A stretch of DNA of 14,822 bases from the NCBI GenBank assembly GCA_020350905.1, contig CP070843.1:112152-126973 (forward strand), in the 5' to 3' direction. The stretch is from Deltaproteobacteria bacterium. GTDB lineage: Bacteria > Desulfobacterota > Syntrophobacteria > BM002. The notes under the pieces were generated by a model. It was not told the DNA's origin, ran no database searches, and was given only the letters and a program-made list of their open reading frames with translations. A program made the position numbers and the translations under genes. Positions 6,395-12,140 of this stretch are shown here, piece by piece; the first letter of the stretch is position 1; each line of letters opens with the position of its first letter.

Positions 6395-7396
6395 ATGAGC
6401 AAGAAGATTAAGGTGGTACAGTACGGGTTGGGGCCTATTGGCTGCCAAAGTGTTCAGTACCTGATTGAGAGGGGCTGTTTTGAGCTTGTAGGAGGCATTG
6501 ATGCAGATCCACAGAAAGTAGGCCTTGATGTGGGAGAGTTGGCAGGATTACCCGAGTCCCTTGGTCTTCATGTCACTGACGATTCGACGAATCTGCTGAG
6601 AGAGGTAGATGCAGAGGTTGTTGTCCTTACAACTACATCAAACCTGGAGCAGATTCGGCCCCAGATCCTGGAAATTATCTCCTGCGGCAAGAATGTGGTT
6701 TCCACTTGCGAAGAACTCATGTATCCCTGGCTAACCAGCCCTAGCCTGGCCAAAGAGATTGATTTGGCTGCTCGAGAGCAAGGGGTCTCCGTTTTGTCCA
6801 CAGGGGTGAATCCCGGCTTTCTTATGGATTTTTTGCCCTTGGTGATGACCGGCGTCTGTCGAGATGTGGAAAAGGTGATGGTGGAACGCATTCAGGATGC
6901 GCAGTTTAGAAGATTGCCTTTCCAAAAGAAGATTGGCGCTGGGCTTACGGAGCGGGAATTCGAGGAGAAGGTAAGAGCAGGCAATTTGAGACATGTTGGG
7001 CTGACTGAATCCATGCACCTCCTTGCTTCTGGATTAGGGTGGAAATTGGACAGAACTGAGGACATAATAGAGCCTGTCATCGCTTCTCAGGAAGTTAGCA
7101 TCGCCAATCTTACCATTGAGCCGGACCAGGCGCTTGGGGTCAACCAGGTTGGGAGGGGCTACATTGGAGACAAAGAGGTGATAACGCTGGTGTTTCGGGC
7201 CACCATAGGGGAGCCAGAAGCACGTGACCGAGTTCTTATCCAGGGAACTCCCAGCATAGATATGGCCATCGAAGAAGGTGTTAACGGAGATACGGCCACC
7301 TGTGCCATAATAGTCAATGCTATACCTGTGGTGATTCAGGCCCCGGCCGGGCTCAGAACGATGGTGGATATTAATCCGATTTCATTTTTCAAATGA
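6395..7396 (+). CDS. DapB/2,4-diaminopentanoate dehydrogenase-like NAD(P)-dependent oxidoreductase
   Basis: A 333-residue cytosolic oxidoreductase related to dihydrodipicolinate reductase and to 2,4-diaminopentanoate dehydrogenase (Ord) of ornithine fermentation. The N-terminal Rossmann domain starts with GLGPIG at residues 11-16, with an acidic end of strand 2 (GGIDADPQ) that could bind the cofactor ribose. The signature STGVNPGF at 135-142 is typical of this branch and lies at the junction to the C-terminal catalytic domain. ATG 6395 is chosen over the upstream frame start at 6377 because GAGGG (6384-6388) is 6 nt before it and the Rossmann strand follows directly. None of the usual ornithine-pathway neighbours (aminomutase, 2-amino-4-ketopentanoate thiolase) is present, so the real substrate is unknown; an amino-acid-like imine or ketone is plausible. 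Confidence 0.85.
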   Translation: MSKKIKVVQYGLGPIGCQSVQYLIERGCFELVGGIDADPQKVGLDVGELAGLPESLGLHVTDDSTNLLREVDAEVVVLTTTSNLEQIRPQILEIISCGKNVVSTCEELMYPWLTSPSLAKEIDLAAREQGVSVLSTGVNPGFLMDFLPLVMTGVCRDVEKVMVERIQDAQFRRLPFQKKIGAGLTEREFEEKVRAGNLRHVGLTESMHLLASGLGWKLDRTEDIIEPVIASQEVSIANLTIEPDQALGVNQVGRGYIGDKEVITLVFRATIGEPEARDRVLIQGTPSIDMAIEEGVNGDTATCAIIVNAIPVVIQAPAGLRTMVDINPISFFK

Positions 7397-7405
7397 AACC
7401 AGTGA

Positions 7406-7513
7406 AATTAGGGAATTGAGGTATTCAAGAATTTAGGAATTGGATAATCTGTGATAAGAGTCTTGATTGTTATATATAGACACGTAATTCCCGAATCCCT
7501 TAATTCCTAAATT
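7406..7513. repeat. Degenerate word repeats with a 12-bp inverted repeat
   Basis: The spacer between the Ord-like gene and the ferritin-like gene consists of GAATT/TTAGG words. AATTTAGGAATT (7430-7441) is exactly inverted as AATTCCTAAATT (7502-7513), with about 60 bp between. GGAATTGAGG (7412-7421) repeats a word from 4343. The middle holds TATATATA at about 7471-7478, which could serve as a -10 region, but I see no good -35 partner. Confidence 0.6.
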
Positions 7514-7522
7514 GGTGTGAGC

Positions 7523-7999
7523 ATGTTTTCAATTCGAGAGATAATCGACATGGCCATCCAGCTAGAGAAAAACGCTGAGACCTTTTATCGTGAGGCGGTG
7601 GCAAGGATGTCAACCCCGATCCTTGAGCCGGTTCTCGTTTGCCTGGCGGATGAAGAACGCGACCATGCACAGTGGTTTGAGAGGCTGAAAAGGGTGACTG
7701 AGGAGGCAAAAGCGGACGGCGAAAGGGGGGAGATTAGTGGAGCGTCTTTAAGAAGTCTGGTGGGCGATCAAAAATTTTCCTTGGCCGAAGTCGATCTCTC
7801 AGAGATAGACAGCGCACAAGAGCTGATAGAATTGGCTGTCGAGCATGAGAAAGACACCATCCTCTTTTATCAGATGCTTCAGTCGTTCATAGAGAGTCCT
7901 GAGACCACGAAAGAGTTGGATGAAATAATTGCTCAAGAAGATCAACATATTAAACTGTTGAAGGAATGTAAAGTTGCAGTAGTGAACGGTGAACGGTAA
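7523..7999 (+). CDS. Rubrerythrin-like diiron ferritin-family protein
   Basis: A 158-residue four-helix-bundle protein of the ferritin/rubrerythrin superfamily, likely involved in peroxide reduction or iron handling in the cytoplasm. The ligands show clear two-fold pseudo-symmetry: Glu15 with Phe-Tyr at 21-22, Glu45 and His48 (ExxH) in the first half; Glu109 with Phe-Tyr at 115-116, Glu139 and His142 (ExxH) in the second. The Glu-to-ExxH distance is 30 residues in both halves. There is no C-terminal rubredoxin domain (no CxxC pairs), so electrons must come from a separate partner. ATG 7523 is preferred; GTG 7517 would add two residues, and neither has a strong ribosome binding site. The last codons (VNGER) and stop are built from GTGAACGGTGAACGGTAA, a word of the intergenic repeat family. 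Confidence 0.88.
   Translation: MFSIREIIDMAIQLEKNAETFYREAVARMSTPILEPVLVCLADEERDHAQWFERLKRVTEEAKADGERGEISGASLRSLVGDQKFSLAEVDLSEIDSAQELIELAVEHEKDTILFYQMLQSFIESPETTKELDEIIAQEDQHIKLLKECKVAVVNGER
7982..7999. repeat. GTGAACGGTGAACGGTAA word, overlapping the 3' end of the ferritin-like gene
   Basis: Two tandem GTGAACGG units end in TAA, identical in wording to units at 6120-6160 and, inverted, 4390-4429. Here the repeat lies inside coding sequence and supplies the stop codon. Confidence 0.7.
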
Positions 8000-8063
8000 T
8001 CTGTGAGTAACTGACCTCTTTGACTTATTTTCTAATTCCCTTCCAGCATCTAAAATATTCCGC

Positions 8064-8092
8064 TTGACAGCCGATTTTTAAGAATTTAACAT
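8064..8092 (+). promoter_or_regulatory. Sigma70-type promoter of the RHH gene
   Basis: A perfect TTGACA at 8064-8069 is followed after 17 bp by TAACAT at 8087-8092 (4/6 match to TATAAT). The expected start is near 8099, which falls inside the first inverted repeat of the operator array, leaving a leader of about 70 nt to ATG 8168. Confidence 0.65.
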
Positions 8093-8142
8093 GGCTGCTA
8101 ACCAATATGTTAGCATTGCTATTTGTTAACGACACTGTTAAC
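8085..8142. promoter_or_regulatory. Operator array of GTTAAC-type half-sites
   Basis: Five related hexamers: TTTAAC 8085, GCTAAC 8097, GTTAGC 8109, GTTAAC 8125, GTTAAC 8137. Neighbours within each cluster are exactly 12 bp apart. Two pairs form inverted repeats with 6-nt gaps: TGCTAAC/GTTAGCA (8096-8115) and GTTAAC/GTTAAC (8125-8142). The array covers the -10 box and the expected transcription start, so binding should repress. The adjacent RHH protein is the obvious candidate binder. Confidence 0.65.
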
Positions 8143-8167
8143 GTCCTATTATACAAGGTGTTTAGCC

Positions 8168-8719
8168 ATGGTAAGTAAAACATTGGGATTCAGACTCCCA
8201 GAAGAGACCTGGAAGAAATTGGAGGCAGAGGCTCAGAGCAAAGGTGTGTCCATGACGGATCTGGCGAGGCAAAAAATTATGCTTTCGACAAATTTTGAAG
8301 GACCAGTCCAAAAGCTATTAGATCATTACAGTACCATGCTTAATATCTCCAGGCATGAGGTCATCGAGGCTATTTTGACGGACTATGTAGCTATGCTGGA
8401 AGCTCACTCGGATGTTTGGGGCCCAGGAAAGTTGATACTGGAGGAGTTTACTTTTACGGAAAGAGGTCTCATGCGGGGGCAGCACCTATTCAAGCTGAGG
8501 AAGGCACTCCACGTTAGGGAGTTTAAGCGAGAAAAGGTCAAGATGTTACTAGAAGAAGAGGGGATTGTGGGACGCGACAGGATGAGCAAGGAGGATAGGG
8601 AGTGGCTTAATGCAAACCTCCATCTCATCCATATCCCCCATGACAAGGGACCGCCCAAGAAATCTGTCTCTCAATGGATATCTAAACTCAAGAGACAAGG
8701 TAGGGAGCAGGAGGCATAG
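8168..8719 (+). CDS. Ribbon-helix-helix DNA-binding protein, probable autoregulator
   Basis: A 183-residue protein whose N-terminus (residues 4-38) has the ribbon-helix-helix layout: strand KTLGFRL, a proline-started helix EETWKKLEAEAQSKG, then a helix SMTDLARQKI. A second segment (about 55-77: HYSTMLNISRHEVIEAILTD) looks like another helix pair, either a degenerate second RHH or a dimerisation unit. The basic C-terminal 90 residues, ending in many Lys and Arg, are unrecognised. ATG 8168 is chosen because AAGGTG (8155-8160) stands 7 nt upstream and the RHH strand follows at once; the longer frame from 8123 would translate the operator region. The phased half-sites over its promoter suggest negative autoregulation. 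No toxin gene is adjacent, so it is more likely a regulator than an antitoxin. Confidence 0.75.
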   Translation: MVSKTLGFRLPEETWKKLEAEAQSKGVSMTDLARQKIMLSTNFEGPVQKLLDHYSTMLNISRHEVIEAILTDYVAMLEAHSDVWGPGKLILEEFTFTERGLMRGQHLFKLRKALHVREFKREKVKMLLEEEGIVGRDRMSKEDREWLNANLHLIHIPHDKGPPKKSVSQWISKLKRQGREQEA

Positions 8720-8933
8720 GGCATGGAGCGTGGGGCATGGGGCATAAGGAGTAGCCTTTTGGCCTGTTGGAGGTTGGGGGAGCGCTCAGGTTCGCTGTAC
8801 TCACCTTCGCTTAAGGTTGGAGGCGACAAGAATCAAGAATTGAAGCTTCTCCGTTTCCTGCCTCTAACCTCTTACCTCAGACCCCTAACCTCTGCCCGCT
8901 GATCCCTGACCGCTTACCTCTTACCTCTTACTA
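8720..8933. repeat. Convergent spacer with TTACCTC word repeats
   Basis: No gene lies between the convergent RHH and lhgO genes. At 8722-8748 there are GGGCATGGAGCGTGGGGCATGGGGCAT words. From 8861 to 8933 the sequence is tandem pyrimidine-rich words (CTCTAACCTCTTACCTC, CCCTAACCTCTGCCCGCTGA, TCCCTGACCGCTTACCTC, TTACCTCTTAC) that run into the lhgO stop codon. No hairpin with a T tract was found for either gene. Confidence 0.65.
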
Positions 8934-10127
8934 ACCGAAATAATCTTTTACTATTTTCTGTGCCAGATCCATGGAGCTGGTAAAGGCAGGGGACACAGGA
9001 TTGAGTATATGGATGCTATTTTCTTCCTTCTGAACGAGAAAATCCAAGACCAGTTCTTTTTTATCCCAATCCACCAGTTGAGCACGAATACCAACCTTAT
9101 CTGCAGGTTCGATATCTGTCGGATGTAGCTTTTTTACAAGTTTTGACGCACTGTTAAAGAAAAATGGGGTTAGATACTTTTTTGGCTCCTTAAGGGCTAC
9201 ATCTCTGAACTTGGGGTTGGCAAAAAAGAGAACCGCGTCTCGGAAGAGTATTGCTAACCCTTCCGCATCGATTCCCTCTATCAGACCGTAGTTCTCCCGT
9301 CCTAAAGCTGGGATGGCGGTTGGCCCCAGATACACTTCACCATGCACGCTTCGGGTGAAATGAATTCCGAGAAAAGGGTTGCGAATGTCTGGAACCGGGT
9401 AGATGTTCCCGCGTACCATGTGTACTTTGTGCTTTTTCAGCTTTTTATAGATGCCTTTGAAGGGAATCATGCGGAGATTCAAGCCAGGATTGAAGGCCCG
9501 GGCTACACGGTCACAATGAGCACCCGCCGCGTTTATGAAGTGGTTGAATCCTATATCACCGTGGCTTGTGCGTGCGGTGGCACTACCCCTCGTGCTCACG
9601 AAGGCGCAGTTAAGGAAAAATTGTACTTTACCTGTGGAGACAAGGTCGGCCTCCAAACTCAACATAACCTTTTTCGGGTCAACGACTGCAGTGTCGTGAG
9701 AATAGATGGCCTTCTCTACAGTTCTGGCGTTGGGCTCTATCTCCCCGAGTTGTTGTTGGTCGATTATGTCTACTCTGGCGCCGTTTGCGATTGCCCGTTG
9801 GTAGAGTTCTTTCAGGGCGGGGATTTCTTTCTCGTTCCGGGTGACAATTACCTTTCCGGTTTCCAGCAGCGGCAGTTCTTTTTGCTTGCAGTAGTTCCGC
9901 ATAAGGAAGTTGCCACTCAGACAAGATCTGGCCTTCAGACTATCCGGGGTGTAATAAATGCCAGCGTGCAGCACTCCACTGTTGCGCCCGGAAGCATGTT
10001 TGGCTAAATCCTTTTCTTTGTCAATAATTATAATATCTTGGTATCCCTTGTGGACCAACTCTCGGGCTATGGTGAGGCCGATGATGCCACCACCAACGAT
10101 GAGGATATCGGCGTTCGCTTTGGACAT
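8931..10127 (-). CDS. lhgO: L-2-hydroxyglutarate oxidase/dehydrogenase, FAD-dependent
   Basis: A 398-residue flavoprotein oxidising L-2-hydroxyglutarate to 2-oxoglutarate, passing electrons to oxygen or the quinone pool, and likely membrane-associated without a membrane span of its own. The N-terminal dinucleotide-binding motif GGGIIG is at residues 12-17, with an acidic residue ending strand 2 (IIIID, 36). The family signature GRNSGVLHAGIYY is at 47-59; later landmarks are the FLGIHFTR and VYLGP strand pair and the C-terminal SPAFTSS that contacts FAD. The start is ATG at 10127-10125 because AAAGGAAAA is 4-12 nt upstream and the FAD motif follows. The longer frame to 10223 only translates a GGTCAGCGGTCAGAGATCA word repeat. 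It may serve in the lysine/glutarate route or as metabolite repair; no glaH or csiD neighbour is present. Confidence 0.9.
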   Translation of the reverse strand: MSKANADILIVGGGIIGLTIARELVHKGYQDIIIIDKEKDLAKHASGRNSGVLHAGIYYTPDSLKARSCLSGNFLMRNYCKQKELPLLETGKVIVTRNEKEIPALKELYQRAIANGARVDIIDQQQLGEIEPNARTVEKAIYSHDTAVVDPKKVMLSLEADLVSTGKVQFFLNCAFVSTRGSATARTSHGDIGFNHFINAAGAHCDRVARAFNPGLNLRMIPFKGIYKKLKKHKVHMVRGNIYPVPDIRNPFLGIHFTRSVHGEVYLGPTAIPALGRENYGLIEGIDAEGLAILFRDAVLFFANPKFRDVALKEPKKYLTPFFFNSASKLVKKLHPTDIEPADKVGIRAQLVDWDKKELVLDFLVQKEENSIHILNPVSPAFTSSMDLAQKIVKDYFG

Positions 10128-10138
10128 GACTTTTCCTT

Positions 10139-10169
10139 TGATCTCTGACCGCTGACCCCTGGCCTCAGT
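10139..10169. repeat. Short degenerate word repeat upstream of lhgO
   Basis: CTCTGACCGCTGACCCCTGGCCTCA-type words are the same style as the 8861-8933 block. They sit directly before the lhgO ribosome binding site and produce a false N-terminal extension if the longer frame is translated. Confidence 0.5.
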
Positions 10170-10216
10170 ATACTTATACCGGCTAAAAGAGAAAGGACTT
10201 TTAATCGCGTTGAGCC

Positions 10217-10239
10217 AAATCAATCAATCTGCTTGATTT
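10217..10239. promoter_or_regulatory. Possible operator upstream of lhgO
   Basis: AAATCAA (10217-10223) and TTGATTT (10233-10239) form a 7-bp inverted repeat with a 9-nt gap, in the 181-bp spacer between the two minus-strand genes. A TATACT about 70 bp nearer the gene could be a -10 box but has no good -35. Weak evidence. Confidence 0.25.
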
Positions 10240-10308
10240 ACTGCAGGTCAAGAACGCATGGTTGGATGGTGGAGAAGGAGTACTGGTGATCTTGGGTGCT
10301 CGTTGGTC

Positions 10309-11055
10309 TTACAATGGGGACAAGCGAGCAAAGCGAGAAAGGCGCCAGAGCTCCGCTTCATTTTTTTGAATTGCTCGCTCTTCTTCCTTATTGAGTCTGT
10401 CAGCTTTGCGTAGAGCGGCCTTCTGGACAAGCAGCAGCTTTTGGCCGATACGGTCAAGAGCTTCGTTGAGACTGGCCCGGCGCTCTTCTTCTTTCTTGGC
10501 GGTTTCAAAACGGTGCAGGGCGGCAACCGTTCGACGATTCACCTCTTGCCAATCCAGCCTTTCTCCCGCTTCATCAAGATGTACACTGTATAGCCCGGCA
10601 TAGCAGCTTGAGAGTACACCAAGGCGCAACTCTCGCCACACTTGGGAATTTATTGCCTTGAGGCGGCGATGAATCTCCTCGAGACTATAGAGGTCGTGGT
10701 TTTCAGGTAGGGATGGCTTAGCTGGTTTACGGCCCAAGATACGCGACAACCAGGGTCGTCTTGAGCCTGATAAGGGAGCTCTTTCTGATTGGGCAAGAAC
10801 TGTAGTGAGACCCTTTTCGTAGGCTTCGTAGTTGCGTTCTTTTTCGGTCTTGACGAAGAGTGTGCAACCTTCCGCCATATGGAAACCCCACAAGGCTCCT
10901 ACGACCAGCCCCAACAAGCCGCCCACGCCGCTGTTCAGCCAGGATCCCACAGCAATACCCCAGAGGGATCCTGAAAGAATCAACAGAAGACCGCAAAGAT
11001 CTGCCAACAGTTGCTCCATCTTGCCAGCTTTCTTTTGCGTGAGATCATCTAACAT
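10309..11055 (-). CDS. Unrecognised membrane protein with glycine-zipper hairpin and coiled C-terminus
   Basis: 248 residues from ATG 11055; no family recognised. A hydrophobic hairpin spans about residues 18-58, with glycines at every fourth position: 29, 33, 37 in the first pass and 45, 49, 53, 57 in the second. This GxxxG register packs helices tightly in oligomeric or bent-membrane proteins. The remaining 190 residues are soluble and charged, with a basic linker (about 95-120), a YSLEEIHRRLKAINSQVW helix, and a long Glu/Lys/Arg-rich helical tail (about 180-240) likely to be a coiled coil. The start is uncertain: ATG 11055 and ATG 11019 are both without a good ribosome binding site. The longer frame to 11268 is rejected because it translates repeat words and overlaps the divergent gene at 11227. 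lhgO follows after 181 bp. Confidence 0.65.
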   Translation of the reverse strand: MLDDLTQKKAGKMEQLLADLCGLLLILSGSLWGIAVGSWLNSGVGGLLGLVVGALWGFHMAEGCTLFVKTEKERNYEAYEKGLTTVLAQSERAPLSGSRRPWLSRILGRKPAKPSLPENHDLYSLEEIHRRLKAINSQVWRELRLGVLSSCYAGLYSVHLDEAGERLDWQEVNRRTVAALHRFETAKKEEERRASLNEALDRIGQKLLLVQKAALRKADRLNKEEERAIQKNEAELWRLSRFARLSPL

Positions 11056-11089
11056 ATTGGTTTTATGCAATAAACGTGCCAGAGAAAAG

Positions 11090-11159
11090 ATTTCAGATTG
11101 CAGTAAGCTGCAACCAGAAAACCAACAATCTGCATTCTGCAATCTAAAATCCGCAATTT
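11090..11159. repeat. AATCTGCA/GATTGCAG word repeats between divergent genes
   Basis: The 171-bp divergent spacer (11056-11226) includes words GATTGCAGTAAGCTGCAA, CAATCTGCATTCTGCAATC, TAAAATCCGCAATTT, partly inverted relative to each other. The rest of the spacer holds the ribosome binding site of the plus-strand gene (AGGGGG near 11214-11219) but no promoter I can defend. Confidence 0.5.
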
Positions 11160-11226
11160 CCTTGCGTTCTTTGCCTAGCCCTGATAGTAATAAAATCCAG
11201 CGCAAAAACTCATAGGGGGATGACGC

Positions 11227-11412
11227 ATGGGAACACTGAGTCTCAAGAACTTTCCTGATGATCTGCACGAACAGGCCAAATCTCGGGCTGCATTAGAGGG
11301 GATTACTCTTAAAGAACTCGTTGAGCAGGCAGTGTCCGGGTATCTGGCAAGCCCCATTACCCTTGACGTCGAGGAAGTGATTGTGAAGAAGAAGGACTCT
11401 GAGCAAGAATAG
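11227..11412 (+). CDS. Small RHH/antitoxin-like protein (orphan)
   Basis: A 61-residue protein resembling FitA/VapB-type ribbon-helix-helix antitoxins. Strand TLSLKNF (3-9) is followed by the PDDLHEQAKSRAALEG helix (10-25) and ITLKELVEQAVSGYL (26-40), with a flexible acidic/lysine tail. AGGGGG ends about 7 nt before ATG 11227. In toxin-antitoxin pairs the tail would contact a PIN-domain or other toxin, but the next gene, starting 11 nt after this stop, encodes a PilZ domain instead. It is therefore either an orphan antitoxin that has lost its toxin or a small regulator. The short gap argues that it is co-transcribed with the PilZ gene. Confidence 0.75.
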   Translation: MGTLSLKNFPDDLHEQAKSRAALEGITLKELVEQAVSGYLASPITLDVEEVIVKKKDSEQE

Positions 11413-11423
11413 GTGAGGGGAAC

Positions 11424-11747
11424 ATGAAGGAGTGTCGGCGCTTCGCGCGCAAGAATATTGATGGCGAAGTCAAAATCTATACCAACGGGGGTATTCACCT
11501 GGGGGGGCTCAGGGATATATCCGAGGGCGGCCTGGCCGTAACAACAGCGACGCCTTATGAAGTGGGATATGAAATGTTTGTCTCTATCGAACTACCCGAG
11601 GCACTAGAAACGGTTACTGCGTTGGCCGAAGTAGTCTGGGTTGATCCCCTGGAGGCTGCGTTCCACCCAACAGGCATGGGTCTGAAATTTCTGGCTCTGA
11701 AAGAGGAGGATTACTACAAGCTGGAGAAGATTCTGGAGGCAGTCTAG
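11424..11747 (+). CDS. Single-domain PilZ protein (c-di-GMP binding)
   Basis: A 107-residue stand-alone PilZ domain, predicted to bind cyclic di-GMP and adjust motility, adhesion or polysaccharide output by protein contact. The two defining motifs are intact: RxxxR at residues 5-9 (RRFAR, with an extra adjacent Arg) and (D/N)xSxxG at 31-36 (DISEGG). The alternating strands of the beta barrel follow (MFVSIELP, AEVVWVDP, GMGLKFLAL) with the usual C-terminal helix. AGGTGAGGGG overlaps the stop of the upstream RHH gene and serves as ribosome binding site, so the pair is an operon. Both nucleotide motifs being present predicts a real receptor rather than a degenerate PilZ. No flagellar, pilus or cellulose gene is in the window to name its target. 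Confidence 0.88.
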   Translation: MKECRRFARKNIDGEVKIYTNGGIHLGGLRDISEGGLAVTTATPYEVGYEMFVSIELPEALETVTALAEVVWVDPLEAAFHPTGMGLKFLALKEEDYYKLEKILEAV

Positions 11748-12140
11748 TAGACGCCTGAGGCATAGTAAGTAACTTCTGGTAAGCGGTAAGCGGTAGATCG
11801 TTGAAGTCGTAATAGTCGTAGAAATTGTTCAAAGCGCAAGATCGCGGCTGACCTTCGACAGGCTCAGGTCGGGGAAAGCCGCTCCCACCGGAGAATCCCT
11901 TTCTTCTTTCTTCCTTCCTCTGACTTCTATCTCCTGTCCTCTGCCCTCTACCGATTACAACAAATGACAGCGAAGCGTAGTGACCTAATGACGGCGCAGC
12001 CGAGCTGGGGACCTGCTTGCGGGACTGAGCGGAGCAAAGCGAGCGCGAATAAATGACGCGAAGCTCGATGAGAGCTGAGCACTGCTGTCCCCTGCCAGCT
12101 GCAAGCTGATTCCGGCACAATCTTCGATTGTGGCTGAATC
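11748..12140. repeat. Convergent spacer (about 390 bp) of mixed word repeats
   Basis: No gene is supported. Contents in order: GGTAAGCGGTAAGCGGTAG (11778-11796); GTTGAAGTCGTAATAGTCGTAGAAATTG (11800-11827); the CCTTCGACAGGCTCAGG motif (11852-11868), flanked by GACCT/AGGTC; a pyrimidine-rich block TTCTTCTTTCTTCC and TCCTGTCCTCTGCCCTCTACC (11897-11952); and GCGAAGCG/GAGCAAAGCGAGCGC words at 11970-12070. Open frames on the minus strand here translate the repeats into low-complexity peptides. Confidence 0.65.

Noticed and set aside
8123..8167. Upstream start of the RHH gene at TTG 8123
   Set aside because: The added codons cover operator half-sites and have no ribosome binding site; ATG 8168 does.
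9342..10007. 221-codon plus-strand open frame
   Set aside because: It lies wholly antisense to lhgO, has no ribosome binding site and no recognisable domain, whereas the minus strand encodes clear FAD-oxidase motifs.
10128..10223. N-terminal extension of lhgO to 10223
   Set aside because: The extra residues come from the GGTCAGCGGTCAGAG repeat; ATG 10127 has a ribosome binding site and directly precedes the FAD motif.
11056..11268. N-terminal extension of the membrane protein to 11268
   Set aside because: It would translate the AATCTGCA word repeats and overlap the start of the divergent RHH gene.
11227..11747. Toxin-antitoxin pair formed by the RHH gene and the next gene
   Set aside because: The second protein has intact PilZ RxxxR and DxSxxG motifs and no toxin-family features.
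11614..12120. 168-codon minus-strand open frame
   Set aside because: It overlaps the PilZ gene and translates repeat words, giving low-complexity peptide such as NNFYDYYDFND.
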